Shown here in pieces: positions 45,679-56,325 of a stretch of 64,000 bases of DNA. The DNA lies in assembly GCF_004564355.1 (NCBI RefSeq), contig NZ_CP038266.1, positions 3,658,001-3,722,000 on the forward strand, read 5' to 3'. Below the pieces are notes generated by a model. The model saw only the letters and a list, made by a program, of their open reading frames with translations. It did no database searches and had not been told where the DNA came from. The first letter of the stretch is position 1. Each line of letters opens with the position of its first letter. This DNA is from Microbacterium wangchenii (lineage in GTDB: Bacteria; Actinomycetota; Actinomycetes; Actinomycetales; Microbacteriaceae). A program made the translations under genes and the position numbers.

Positions 45679-46665
45679 ATGGTCGGCATTCGCGACGTCG
45701 CCGAGGCCGCCGGGGTGAGCGCATCCACAGTGTCCCAGGTCGTCACAGGGAAGCGCCCCGTCGCCGCGACCACGCGCGCTCGCGTGGAGGATGCGATCGC
45801 CCGTCTCGACTACCGCCCGCACCCCGGCGCCGCGCAATTGCGCGGCGGACGCAGCGGCACCATCGCCCTGGTCGTCCCGACGCTGGAGAACCCGTTCTAT
45901 CCCCTCGTCGCTGCCGGGATGCAGGACATCCTCGTGCCCCGCGACCTGCTTCTGACCATCACCGACTCCTCCGGACCCCGTCGTTCGGACAGCGCCATCC
46001 GCCGACTGGTCTCCAGGCGCGTGGACGGCATCGTGGCGGCACCCTTCGGTTTCTCCACCGAGACGCTGGCGGAGTTGCGCGACGCGGGAGTGCCGTTCGT
46101 CACGCTGGGCGCAGCGCCGGTTCCCGGGGGCGACCTCGTCCACACCGATGACGTCGAAGGCGCACGGGAGGTGACCGCCCATCTCCTGTCGCGCGGCTAC
46201 CGCCGCATCGCGTTCCTCGGCGGCGACGAGAGCGCCACGCCCACCCGGCAGCGACTGGAGGGCGTGCGCAGCGCACTGGCGGCTGCGGGCGGCGATCCGG
46301 CTGCGGCCGCCGTCGCCTTCACCGACTTCACCCGCGAGGGCGGACGGCAGGGCACTCGCGAGCTGCTGGCCCGCGACCCCGCACCGGATGCGATCGTCGC
46401 GGCCAACGACCTGATGGCCATCGGCGCCATCGACGTGGCCCGGGAGCAGGGGTTGCGCGTGCCCGACGATCTGGCCGTCACGGGATACGACGACATCGAA
46501 GCCGCGTCGCTCATCACTCCGTCGCTGACGACCGTGGAGAACCCCGCGCGTGAAATCGGTCGCGCGTGCGCGCGCCTGCTGCTGGAGCGCCTGGACGGGG
46601 CAGTGGAGAACGTGACGCGAACCGTGGCCCTGTCACACCGGCTGATCATCCGCGAATCCAGCTGA
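45679..46665 (+). CDS. LacI-family transcriptional regulator of the ARH/ABC unit
   Basis: The product is 328 aa. The HTH is GIRDVAEAAGVSASTVSQVV, with a hinge RPHPGAAQLRGG and a sugar-sensor domain containing AIVAANDLMAIGAIDVA and VPDDLAVTGYDDIE. ATG 45679 follows TGAGGAGC; longer in-frame starts cross the operator region and are rejected. It is followed after 41 bp by a binding-protein gene and is divergent from the ARH pair, the usual position of a local regulator. The inducer is unknown. Confidence 0.92.
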   Translation: MVGIRDVAEAAGVSASTVSQVVTGKRPVAATTRARVEDAIARLDYRPHPGAAQLRGGRSGTIALVVPTLENPFYPLVAAGMQDILVPRDLLLTITDSSGPRRSDSAIRRLVSRRVDGIVAAPFGFSTETLAELRDAGVPFVTLGAAPVPGGDLVHTDDVEGAREVTAHLLSRGYRRIAFLGGDESATPTRQRLEGVRSALAAAGGDPAAAAVAFTDFTREGGRQGTRELLARDPAPDAIVAANDLMAIGAIDVAREQGLRVPDDLAVTGYDDIEAASLITPSLTTVENPAREIGRACARLLLERLDGAVENVTRTVALSHRLIIRESS

Positions 46666-46706
46666 GTTCCCCAGCATCCCCTTCAACCACCATCAGAAAG
46701 AGCAAC

Positions 46707-48044
46707 ATGAGCACAATCAAGCGCGGGCTCGCGGCGACCGGTCTCATCGCCGCCGCCGCGGTAGCCCTGGCCGGCTGCACCGGCAGCAGCACGTCCGAGG
46801 GCGTCAGCTATTGGGGTGCGTTCTACGCGCCCACCACCGAAGAGGCCTTCCAGGAGATCTTCGTGGACGGCTTCAACGAGGACAGCGATGTCGCCGTCTC
46901 GATGGAGGTCAAGGAGCTGACCACGATCGGTCAGCTCACCGATACCGCCGTCTCCGCCGGCCAGGCCCCTGACGTGATCTACACCGACGGCCCGTCGTCA
47001 GCATCCGACTTCGCCCGCGCCGACCGCACCCTGCCGTTGGACGAGTACGCGGCCGAGTTCGGCTGGGAGGACAAGCTCCTGCCGTGGGCGTACGAACTGA
47101 GCAAGGTCGACGGGAAGATCTCCTCCGTGCCCACCGGCTACGGCTCGATGGTCCTCTACTACAACGCCGAGGTCTTCGCCGAGAACGGGTGGACAGCGCC
47201 CACGACGCTCGCCGAGTTCGAGACGGTCGCTCAGGAGGCCGCGGACGCCGGACTCCTGCCACTGGGCGGCGGCAACGCGGGATACCAGGGCATGAGCGAG
47301 TGGCTCCTCACGGCCGTGCTCAACGCCGCGGTGGGTCCGGACAAGCTCTACGACGTGCTCACCGGCGAAGCATCCTTCACCGACGCCGAGTTCGTGGCCG
47401 CGATCGACCTCATCCAGTCGTGGCTGGACGCCGGTTGGCTCGCCGGCGGACGGGAGTCCTACTTCACCACCGATGACACGGCCAACGTCACCGGGCTCGC
47501 CAACGGCACGACCGCGATGTACCTCAGCGGCACGTGGTCGTTCAACTCCATGTCGCAGGTGTTCGAGGATCCGGACGCGTGGGAGTGGGCCCCGCTTCCC
47601 TCGCTCAGCGACGCCGTCGAGCCCGGCGTCTTCCCGCTGGCCATCGGCACCGCGCTTTCGGTCAACGCCGACGCGGAAGACCCGGACGCGGCGGCCGCCT
47701 TCATCGACTACCTCATCGGCGACGTCGACCGGACCCTGTCGTACACCGCCCGGACGGGGGAGAACCCGCCGCCCCTGGCCATCGGGGCGGACCAGTTCCC
47801 GAGCGACGTGGACGAGCGCACCGTTCGCCTGTACAGCGCCATTCCGGAGACCCCGAACGTGGGATACGCCTCGTGGACCTTCTTCCCGCCGCAGACGAAC
47901 ACGTACCTCATCACCGAGTTCGACAAGGTCGTGACCGGCGACATGACCTCCGCCGAATACCTGGCGGGCCTGCAGGCACTGTTCGACGAGGAGTTCGCCG
48001 CCGGCGAGACGCTCGCACCGTTCACCCCCGCCAGCCGGGGCTGA
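46707..48044 (+). CDS. ABC importer solute-binding lipoprotein
   Basis: The product is 445 aa. The signal peptide ends in the lipobox VALAGC (Cys at about 24). The mature protein is of the CUT1 sugar-binding type (VSYWGAFYAPTTEEAFQEIF and many Trp/Tyr). It precedes two permease genes and follows lacI in one operon. The ligand is unknown; the divergent ARH genes suggest a ribosylated or otherwise glycosylated compound. GAAAGAGC lies before the ATG. Confidence 0.92.
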   Translation: MSTIKRGLAATGLIAAAAVALAGCTGSSTSEGVSYWGAFYAPTTEEAFQEIFVDGFNEDSDVAVSMEVKELTTIGQLTDTAVSAGQAPDVIYTDGPSSASDFARADRTLPLDEYAAEFGWEDKLLPWAYELSKVDGKISSVPTGYGSMVLYYNAEVFAENGWTAPTTLAEFETVAQEAADAGLLPLGGGNAGYQGMSEWLLTAVLNAAVGPDKLYDVLTGEASFTDAEFVAAIDLIQSWLDAGWLAGGRESYFTTDDTANVTGLANGTTAMYLSGTWSFNSMSQVFEDPDAWEWAPLPSLSDAVEPGVFPLAIGTALSVNADAEDPDAAAAFIDYLIGDVDRTLSYTARTGENPPPLAIGADQFPSDVDERTVRLYSAIPETPNVGYASWTFFPPQTNTYLITEFDKVVTGDMTSAEYLAGLQALFDEEFAAGETLAPFTPASRG

Positions 48045-48047
48045 TCC

Positions 48048-48992
48048 TTGGCCTCTGTCACGAGCTCACCGCAGACGCGGCGGGGTGCGCGCGCACCCCG
48101 TCCGCGTCGGCGGCGACCGCTCTCGAGCACGCGCACCGTCGCCTGGGTGTTCGTCGCGCCGCTGCTGATCGTGAATCTCCTGGTCATCACCGGGCCAGGG
48201 GCCGCATCGATCGTCTTCTCCTTCACGGACTGGGACGGCCTGAGCACTCCGGCGTTCGTCGGCCTGGCCAATTACGCCGAGATGCTCTCGTCAGGAGCCG
48301 TCCTCAACGCGTTCGTCCACAACATCCTCTGGACGATCTTCTTCCTGATCGTGCCGATGGCGATGGGCCTGGTCGGGGCGTTCCTTCTGTCCCGCATCCG
48401 CCGCGGCCAGATCCTCTTCCGCGTCCTGTTCTTCATCCCCTACGTCCTGGCGACGGTCCTTTCCGCCGCGATCTGGCGCCAGATCCTCGACCCTGAGGCC
48501 GGCATCGGCGCCGCCTTGGCCGGCCTGGGCATCCCGTTCCTCGCCGATGTCAACTTCCTCGGCAACCCCTCCCTCGCGCTGGGCTCGGTTGCCTTCATCA
48601 ACACGTGGCAGTGGTGGGGCTTCCTGCTTGTGATCTTCCTCGCCTCCATGCAGGCCGTGGACCCCGCGCTGTATGAGGCCGCTCGCCTGGACGGAGCCGG
48701 TCCGGCGCGGGAGTTCTGGAACATCACCCTCCCCTCCATCCGGCCGACGTTCGTCTTCCTCGGTCTCATGACGGTCGTGTGGTCGTTCCTTGTCTTCGAC
48801 TACATCTACGTGCTCACCCAGGGCGGCCCCGCCGGCTCCACAGACGTCCTCAGCACCGTGATGTACCGGGAGGCGTTCCAGAACCAACGTCACGGTTACG
48901 CGTCTTCGATCGCGATGCTGCTCACCGCCATCAGCGCGGCCACGGTCCTCGGATACCTCCTGCTGCGCCGCAAACTGAAATGGGACGTGTGA
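48048..48992 (+). CDS. ABC importer permease (MalF/UgpA-like)
   Basis: The product is 314 aa. A basic Arg-rich N-terminus precedes six membrane helices, and the EAA loop ALYEAARLDGAGPAREFWNI is present. It starts 3 nt after the binding-protein stop with TTG 48048, which is an unusual start codon without a clear Shine-Dalgarno; initiation may depend on coupling, or the start may be slightly downstream. It partners the next permease. Confidence 0.9.
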   Translation: MASVTSSPQTRRGARAPRPRRRRPLSSTRTVAWVFVAPLLIVNLLVITGPGAASIVFSFTDWDGLSTPAFVGLANYAEMLSSGAVLNAFVHNILWTIFFLIVPMAMGLVGAFLLSRIRRGQILFRVLFFIPYVLATVLSAAIWRQILDPEAGIGAALAGLGIPFLADVNFLGNPSLALGSVAFINTWQWWGFLLVIFLASMQAVDPALYEAARLDGAGPAREFWNITLPSIRPTFVFLGLMTVVWSFLVFDYIYVLTQGGPAGSTDVLSTVMYREAFQNQRHGYASSIAMLLTAISAATVLGYLLLRRKLKWDV

Positions 48993-49846
48993 TGAGCACA
49001 GCCACTCCGCCCGTCGCCCGCCGTTCCCGGCGCCGCCCGCAGGTCATCACCTGGATCATCCTCGCGATCCTGACCGTGTATGCGCTCGCACCCCTGCTCG
49101 TCTTCGCGTTCAATTCGCTGAAGTCCGCGCGGGAGATCGGATCGAACCCGCTCGGGCTTCCGCAGGCCTGGAACTGGGACAACTTCGCGACCGCCTGGGA
49201 GCAGGCCCGGATGGGCGGAGCACTGCTCAACAGCGGCATGATCGCCATCGCGACCGGTGTCGGCGTGGCCATCATCGCGTCGATGGCGGCGTACGCGATG
49301 ACGCGTCTGGACCTTCCCGGCAAGGGCGGCTGGATCGTCTGGCTCCTGGTGTCGTCATCGCTGCCGATCCAGCTGTTCCTCGTCCCCCTGGTCTCATGGT
49401 GGTCCCAGCTCCAGCTCTACAACGAGCGCATCGGTCTGGTCATCATCTACTGGGCGGTCTACAGCCCCTTCGCCACTCTCCTGATCAGATCGTTCCTGGT
49501 CGGCGTGCCCCGGGAGTTCGAGGAGGCCGCACGCTTGGACGGTGCCGGCGAGTTCCGCCTGTTCTTCCGGGTGGTGCTGCCGATGGTGTGGCCCGGCGTG
49601 CTCACCGCGGGTCTGGTCGCTGCCCTACAGGCGTACAACGAGTTCATGCTCGCGGTGACCTTCATCCAGGACCGCGCCTATCAGCCGGTTGCCCTCTCGC
49701 TGTATTCCTTCCAGCAGGGCTTCACGACCGACTGGTCACTGGTGAGTGCGGCCGGCATCATCATGGCGCTGCCGGTGGTCATCCTCTTCCTGCTCATGCA
49801 GCGGAAATTCATCGAGGGTTACGCGGCCGGCGGGCTGGCCAACTGA
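48992..49846 (+). CDS. ABC importer permease (MalG/UgpE-like)
   Basis: The product is 284 aa with six membrane helices and the EAA motif EFEEAARLDGAGEFRLFFRV. ATG 48992 overlaps the preceding permease stop by 1 nt. The importer lacks its own ATPase, as in other actinobacterial CUT1 systems using a shared ATPase. It is the last gene of the lacI-importer operon; the convergent hspR gene begins its 3' end 43 bp downstream. Confidence 0.92.
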   Translation: MSTATPPVARRSRRRPQVITWIILAILTVYALAPLLVFAFNSLKSAREIGSNPLGLPQAWNWDNFATAWEQARMGGALLNSGMIAIATGVGVAIIASMAAYAMTRLDLPGKGGWIVWLLVSSSLPIQLFLVPLVSWWSQLQLYNERIGLVIIYWAVYSPFATLLIRSFLVGVPREFEEAARLDGAGEFRLFFRVVLPMVWPGVLTAGLVAALQAYNEFMLAVTFIQDRAYQPVALSLYSFQQGFTTDWSLVSAAGIIMALPVVILFLLMQRKFIEGYAAGGLAN

Positions 49847-49889
49847 CCGCCCGCCACATTGCTTCGCTTCCGCGCCGGGACGGGCCCGG

Positions 49890-50348
49890 TCAGTCCTCGT
49901 CGTCCTGCGGGGGTTGCGGGAGATGGTGCCGCGGGCGCCACAGCACGACATCGGTCGCGCGCCGCAGGCGTACGCCGTGACGCAGCGGCACGACGCTGCC
50001 CGTCGCACCGGCGGCGAACACGCGCGCGCCGGGGCGCGACTCGCGTTCGTTCATGAGCTGTCGTTCGAGCTCCGACACGCGCCGGGACAGGGAGTGCACC
50101 TGCCCCTCGAGCGCGAGGAGCCGCGCGATGGCCGGCAGGCTCATGCCCTCGCCGGACAGGCGCGCGACCTCGCGCAGCTGCTCGACGTGCCGGACGGAGT
50201 AGCGGCGCGAGCCGCCCTGCGTGCGGGCAGGGACGACCAGGCCGATGCGGTCGTACTGCCGGAGCGTCTGCGGGTGCATGTTGGACAGCTCGGCGGCCAC
50301 GGCGATCGCGAAGATCGGCGCATCCTCGTCGATCTCGTGCTCAGCCAT
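49890..50348 (-). CDS. hspR: Heat-shock repressor HspR (MerR family)
   Basis: The product is 152 aa. The MerR-type HTH (FAIAVAAELSNMHPQTLRQY, then YDRIGLVVPARTQGGSRRYS) and a dimerisation coiled coil (about 75-105) match actinobacterial HspR. HspR binds HAIR boxes and represses dnaK and clpB, with DnaK as co-repressor. ATG 50348 is preferred over GTG 50357 because GGGGGTGAG stands ahead of it. It is the last gene of the dnaK operon, separated from dnaJ by a 98-bp gap that holds a very long hairpin. Confidence 0.95.
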   Translation of the reverse strand: MAEHEIDEDAPIFAIAVAAELSNMHPQTLRQYDRIGLVVPARTQGGSRRYSVRHVEQLREVARLSGEGMSLPAIARLLALEGQVHSLSRRVSELERQLMNERESRPGARVFAAGATGSVVPLRHGVRLRRATDVVLWRPRHHLPQPPQDDED

Positions 50349-50368
50349 TGTGCTCACCCCCGTACGAA

Positions 50369-50436
50369 ATCAGGAGAATCGCCGAATTCAGGACGCGCCA
50401 TGCGGGATGCGTCCTGAATTCGGCGGATCTCCTGAT
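50369..50436. repeat. Long hairpin between dnaJ and hspR
   Basis: Arms 50369-50396 and 50409-50436 are 28 nt each and pair at 26 positions around a 12-nt loop; only two adjacent positions (50378-50379) mismatch. The core is GCCGAATTCAGGACGC. It lies inside the operon, upstream of hspR. Confidence 0.85.
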
Positions 50437-50446
50437 CTCGGTCATG

Positions 50447-51439
50447 TCAGCTGCGCGCCTTCGACATGAGGTCGGCGCGCGGATTCTCTTTCGGTTCGAG
50501 CTCCGAGAACTTCTCCAGCGCCTCGCGGGCCGCGCCGTCCAGGTGCGAGGGCACGACGACCTGCACCTCGGCGAGGAGATCCCCCGTGCCCTTGGCCGTC
50601 TGCACCCCGCGGCCCTTCACGCGCAACACGCGTCCCGACGGCGTCCCGGGTGCCACTCGGAGCTTCACCGGGTCGCCACCCAGGGTGGGCACCTCGATGG
50701 TCGCCCCGAGGGCCGCCTCCGTGAAGGTCACCGGTACGGTCACCCGCAGGTTCAGGCCCTCTCTCGTGAAGACCGGATGCGGCCGCACCGACACCTGCAC
50801 GACGATGTCGCCCGGCTCGCCGCCATCCGGAGACGGCCGGCCACGTCCGCGCAGGCGGATCTTCTGGCCGTCGGAGACCCCCGCGGGGATCTTCACCTTG
50901 AACGGCTTGCCGTCCTCGCCCTGGAGCGAGATCGTCTCGCCCTTGGTCGCGGTGACGAAGTCGATCGTCGTGCGGGCTGTGACGTCCGTGCCCCGCTGCG
51001 GACCTCCGAAGCCCCGGAAGCCCCCGCTCGGCTGGCCGAAGCGGCCGGAGCCGAAGCTCGCGCCGCCCTGATCGAACATCGTGAAGAAGTCGTCGAAGCC
51101 GGCGTCGGTGCCGCGGGAACGTCCCCCGCGGCCCTGTCCGAACATGCTGAAGACGTCTTCGAAGCCGCCGGCGTCCGAGCCGCCCGCCGTGAAGCGGGCG
51201 CCGGAGCCCATGGCGCGGATCTGGTCGTACTCCGCGCGCTGCTCGGGATCGCTCAGCACGGCGTACGCCTCGCTGACCTCCTTGAACATCGCCTCGGCCT
51301 TGGCGTCGCCGGGGTTGGAGTCGGGGTGGTACTTGCGGGCGAGCTTGCGGTAGGTCTTCTTGAGGTCGGCTTCGCTGACGTCCTTATCGACGCCGAGCAC
51401 CTTGTAGAAGTCCTTGTCGAACCAGTCCTGACTGGCCAT
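50447..51439 (-). CDS. dnaJ: DnaJ co-chaperone without zinc finger (CbpA-like)
   Basis: The product is 330 aa. The J domain (about 9-75) has the HPD motif (ARKYHPDSNP) that stimulates DnaK ATPase. A Gly/Phe-rich linker (about 80-145) follows and then the two substrate-binding beta domains. The CxxCxGxG zinc repeats of classical DnaJ are absent, so this is a type II J-protein, as is usual for the dnaK-linked copy in several actinobacteria. It starts 5 nt after grpE. Confidence 0.94.
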   Translation of the reverse strand: MASQDWFDKDFYKVLGVDKDVSEADLKKTYRKLARKYHPDSNPGDAKAEAMFKEVSEAYAVLSDPEQRAEYDQIRAMGSGARFTAGGSDAGGFEDVFSMFGQGRGGRSRGTDAGFDDFFTMFDQGGASFGSGRFGQPSGGFRGFGGPQRGTDVTARTTIDFVTATKGETISLQGEDGKPFKVKIPAGVSDGQKIRLRGRGRPSPDGGEPGDIVVQVSVRPHPVFTREGLNLRVTVPVTFTEAALGATIEVPTLGGDPVKLRVAPGTPSGRVLRVKGRGVQTAKGTGDLLAEVQVVVPSHLDGAAREALEKFSELEPKENPRADLMSKARS

Positions 51440-51444
51440 GCGGA

Positions 51445-52107
51445 TTAGTCCCCTGAGCTGGTCGAAGGATCAGCCGCCACGGCGACGACGACCTTGGCCG
51501 GTCGAAGCTCCACCGAGCCCAGGCGATACCCGACCTCCACGACCTCGAGGATCGTGGGCTCGGTCGCGCCCGGAGTCGGCGCCTGGAAGATGGCCTCGTG
51601 CTGCTGCGGGTCGAACAGCTCGCCGGCCTTCCCATACGCCACCACGCCCAGGCGCTCCGCCACGGCGCGCACCTTGTCGCCGATCGCGGCGAACGGCGTC
51701 CCCGGCTGCAGGTCGCCGTGCTGTGCGGCACGGTCGAGGTCGTCCAGCACCGGCAGGAGGCCCTTGGCAGCCTCGCCCTGCGCGCGCTCGATCTCGCGTT
51801 CGCGCTGCTCCTCGGTGCGCCGCCGGTAGTTGGCGTACTCCGCCTGCAGGCGCTTGAGGTCGATCACGAGCGCCGACTCGTGCTCGTCGGCACGCTCCGA
51901 GGGGGAGCCCAGGTCTTCCGCAGCGGCATCGGCGGTCTGCTCGGTCCCCAGGATGTCGTCGATCGTGAGGTCGTCCTGCGCGCCCGCCTCGCCCGACGGC
52001 GCGGGGCCGGATGCATCGGCATCCGACCCCGTCGTCTCGTCAGGAGCGGCGCCCTGGCCCCGTGCGTCGTCCGGCTCGGGGAACGTTGCGTCGTCCTTGT
52101 TCGTCAT
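51445..52107 (-). CDS. grpE: Nucleotide exchange factor GrpE
   Basis: The product is 220 aa. A long acidic, disordered N-terminus (about 1-75) precedes the paired coiled coil (ALVIDLKRLQAEYANYRRRT) and the beta wing that pries open DnaK to release ADP. The C-terminal ILEVVEVGYRLGSVELRPAKV is the family signature. It lies 9 nt after dnaK and 5 nt before dnaJ in one operon under HspR control. Confidence 0.95.
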   Translation of the reverse strand: MTNKDDATFPEPDDARGQGAAPDETTGSDADASGPAPSGEAGAQDDLTIDDILGTEQTADAAAEDLGSPSERADEHESALVIDLKRLQAEYANYRRRTEEQREREIERAQGEAAKGLLPVLDDLDRAAQHGDLQPGTPFAAIGDKVRAVAERLGVVAYGKAGELFDPQQHEAIFQAPTPGATEPTILEVVEVGYRLGSVELRPAKVVVAVAADPSTSSGD

Positions 52108-52116
52108 GATCCCTGC

Positions 52117-53982
<1,866 letters not shown>

Positions 53983-54057
53983 ATTGGTCTCTCTCCTTCG
54001 TATGAGCCGCGTGGATGCGGCGGCTCGTGGTTGTCAGAAATCTGCGTGCGGCTGCAC

Positions 54058-54078
54058 ATTGAGCCGCGATGACTCAAC
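54058..54078 (-). promoter_or_regulatory. HAIR operator 1 upstream of dnaK
   Basis: ATTGAGC-N7-ACTCAAC on the plus strand fits the HAIR consensus CTTGAGT-N7-ACTCAAG with three changes. It lies about 75 bp from the dnaK start. Confidence 0.8.
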
Positions 54079-54110
54079 GCTAACCCGGGGCGCCGCGACT
54101 GTCAAGTGAA

Positions 54111-54131
54111 CTTGATATGTCCCGGCTCAAG
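54111..54131 (-). promoter_or_regulatory. HAIR operator 2 upstream of dnaK
   Basis: CTTGATA-N7-GCTCAAG matches the HAIR arms at most positions and is centred 53 bp from the first box. Paired HAIR sites are typical of dnaK promoters in actinobacteria. Confidence 0.75.
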
Positions 54132-54249
54132 TTTTCGTCGGCAGTGCGTCCTCCCGCCGACCCGTCGGACTACTAGCCTGGGGGTGCGGCACGGGAGCCG
54201 CGCGCCGCCCCCCGAGTCGGCAGCCGGATGTTCACCGAAGGGCACCACC

Positions 54250-55566
54250 GTGGCAGACACGTCCTCCTCTCCGGTCGCCGAATCAGCCGGGGCGGGCCCG
54301 CGCAGCACGCGCCGCGCCGTCGTGGCGTGGGGCCTGTGGGACTGGGGCTCGGCGGCGTTCAACGCCGTGGTGACGACCTTCGTGTTCACGGTGTACCTCA
54401 CCGGGGAGAGCTTCGGCCCGTCGGGCCAGGTGGAGGCGCAGCTCGGGTGGGCGCTCGCGGCCGCGGGAGGCCTCGTGGCGGTCCTGGCTCCCGTCATGGG
54501 TCAGCGCTCGGACACCTCCGGGCGGCGCAAGCTGTGGCTGGCGGTGAACACGTATGCCGTCGTCGCGCTGACCGCCGCCATGGTCTTCGTCGCACCGGAT
54601 CCGTCGTTCCTGTGGCTCGGGCTGCTGCTCGTCGCCGCCGGCAACGTCCTCTTCGAGTTCGCCGGCGTCAACTACAACGCGATGCTCTCCCAGGTGTCCA
54701 CGCCCCGATCGATCGGCCGCGTCAGCGGCTTCGGATGGGGCATGGGCTACCTCGGCGGCATCGTGCTGCTGCTGATCGTGTACTTCGGCTTCATCCAGGG
54801 TCTGTTCGGCATCCCGGACGAGGACGGCTGGCCGGTGCGGCTGGCGATGCTCGTCTCGGCGGCATGGTTCGGGATCTTCGCGCTGCCGGTGCTGTTCGCC
54901 GTTCCGGAGTACCGCGGCCCGGGGGTCCGGCGCGAGAGGGTCGGATTCTTCGCGTCGTACGCGCGGCTCGGCCGCGACCTCGCGCGACTGTGGCGCGAGT
55001 CGCGCCACACGGTGTGGTTCCTCCTCGCGAGCGCCGTCTTCCGGGACGGGCTGGCCGGGGTGTTCACGTTCGGCGGCGTGCTCGCCGCATCCGTCTTCGG
55101 ATTCTCCGCGGGCGAGGTGATCCTCTTCGCCATCGCCGCGAACGTCGTGGCCGGCATCTCCACGATCGCCGTGGGGGCGCTGGATGACCGCCTCGGCCCG
55201 AAGCCCGTCATCGTGACGGCCCTCATCGGTCTGCTCGTGTCGGGGATGCTGGTGTTCCTGCTGCACGACGGCGGGCAGATCGTGTTCTGGACGGCGGGCC
55301 TGGCCCTGTGCCTGTTCGTCGGACCGGCGCAGTCGGCCTCGCGCACGTTCCTCGCCCGCATCATCCCGCCCGGCCGGGAGGGGGAGGTCTTCGGGCTGTA
55401 CGCGACGACCGGGCGGGCGGTGTCCTTCCTCGCGCCGACCCTGTTCGCGGTGTTCATCTCGATCTTCGGCGAGCCCTACTTCGGGATCCTCGGCATCATG
55501 GTCGTCCTGGCCGCGGGCCTCCTGCTCCTCCTGCCCGTGCGCGCCCGGCAGAACGTCCTGACCTGA
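54250..55566 (+). CDS. MFS transporter, UMF1/Atg22-like family
   Basis: The product is 438 aa with 11-12 membrane helices. The first helix region AWGLWDWGSAAFNAVVTTFV and the ASRTFLARIIPPGREGEVFG loop are typical of UMF1-type (Vacuole effluxer Atg22-like) major-facilitator proteins. The substrate in bacteria is unknown; amino-acid efflux has been shown for the yeast relatives. GTG 54250 begins just before the cytosolic tail; upstream in-frame sequence overlaps the HAIR region and is not coding. It is divergent from dnaK. Confidence 0.87.
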   Translation: MADTSSSPVAESAGAGPRSTRRAVVAWGLWDWGSAAFNAVVTTFVFTVYLTGESFGPSGQVEAQLGWALAAAGGLVAVLAPVMGQRSDTSGRRKLWLAVNTYAVVALTAAMVFVAPDPSFLWLGLLLVAAGNVLFEFAGVNYNAMLSQVSTPRSIGRVSGFGWGMGYLGGIVLLLIVYFGFIQGLFGIPDEDGWPVRLAMLVSAAWFGIFALPVLFAVPEYRGPGVRRERVGFFASYARLGRDLARLWRESRHTVWFLLASAVFRDGLAGVFTFGGVLAASVFGFSAGEVILFAIAANVVAGISTIAVGALDDRLGPKPVIVTALIGLLVSGMLVFLLHDGGQIVFWTAGLALCLFVGPAQSASRTFLARIIPPGREGEVFGLYATTGRAVSFLAPTLFAVFISIFGEPYFGILGIMVVLAAGLLLLLPVRARQNVLT

Positions 55567-55592
55567 CCGCTGTCGGCGGGGCGGCCGCGACG

Positions 55593-55660
55593 CGAGAGTG
55601 CATCAGGTCGGCCAGAGTGCACCGCATTCCGTGCACTCTCGCCGGGGTGATGCACTCTCG
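55593..55660. repeat. Intergenic nested palindrome, GAGAGTGCA type
   Basis: Outer arms CGAGAGTGCATCA (55593-55605) and 55648-55660 are perfectly complementary over 13 bp. Inner arms AGAGTGCAC (55614-55622) and 55631-55639 are also perfect. The same core occurs at 6083-6139. It lies between convergent genes. Confidence 0.8.
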
Positions 55661-55670
55661 GCGAGGGGGC

Positions 55671-56210
55671 TCAGCGGGCGGGCCAGGCGTCGGCGAGCTT
55701 GGCGAGCAGCCGCGCGAGCTCTGACCGCTCCTGCGGAGTGAACCCTTCCAGGGCGGCTCGGACGGCGTCGCGCTGCGATCCGCGCACGCTGCGGACGAGC
55801 GCCTCGCCCGCGTCCGTCAGCGCTACGCGTGCCCGGCGGGCGTCGGCGGGATCCGGCTCGCGGCGCGCGAGTCCGAGCTCGACGGCCTGCTGGATGAGCC
55901 GTGAGGCCCTGGGCTGATCGACGCCGATCGCCTCGGCCGCCTCACTGACGCTGAGGGGATGTGATGCGGCGGCCACGGCATCGAGCAGCCGCATGCGCGC
56001 CGGCGCGCCCATCCGCCCGTGGCCCCCGGCCCAGGGCGGGCCACCGGCCCACGGCGGACCGCCGCGTCCGCCCGCATGCTTCCCGCCCCGCGGGTCATGA
56101 CGGGGATGCGGGCCAGGACGGCTCGGGTCGCCCGGAGTCCACGGCCCGCGTTCTGCCCGCAGACGCGCGAGGGCGGCGGCGATGTCGTGGGCGGGATCGG
56201 AGGTGGTCAT
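55671..56210 (-). CDS. MarR-family regulator with Gly-rich extension
   Basis: The product is 179 aa. The winged HTH lies at about 75-150 (LSVSEAAEAIGVDQPRASRL) and is preceded by a Gly/Pro/Arg/His-rich tail with repeated GGPPWAG. MarR dimers usually repress divergent transport or stress genes and respond to small phenolic ligands. TAAATT lies 6 nt before the ATG, again a leaderless pattern. The gap to the next divergent gene carries ATGTCA/TGACAT repeats, likely operators shared by both regulators. Confidence 0.85.
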   Translation of the reverse strand: MTTSDPAHDIAAALARLRAERGPWTPGDPSRPGPHPRHDPRGGKHAGGRGGPPWAGGPPWAGGHGRMGAPARMRLLDAVAAASHPLSVSEAAEAIGVDQPRASRLIQQAVELGLARREPDPADARRARVALTDAGEALVRSVRGSQRDAVRAALEGFTPQERSELARLLAKLADAWPAR

Positions 56211-56221
56211 CCTGCCAATTT

Positions 56222-56287
56222 ACATGCCACTTGACATGGATTGGAATCGCATGTCAGAGTACATGCACTTGCTTGTCATATGACATG
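56222..56287. promoter_or_regulatory. MarR-type operator cluster
   Basis: Four to five ACATG/TGACAT half-sites lie in 66 bp between the two divergent MarR-like genes. The most symmetric is the perfect 12-bp palindrome TGTCATATGACA at 56274-56285. The promoter of the leftward gene overlaps the first half-site. Confidence 0.6.
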
Positions 56288-56325
56288 CGTTATGCGGCCG
56301 CACGGTCGCCATCGAAGGACACCCC

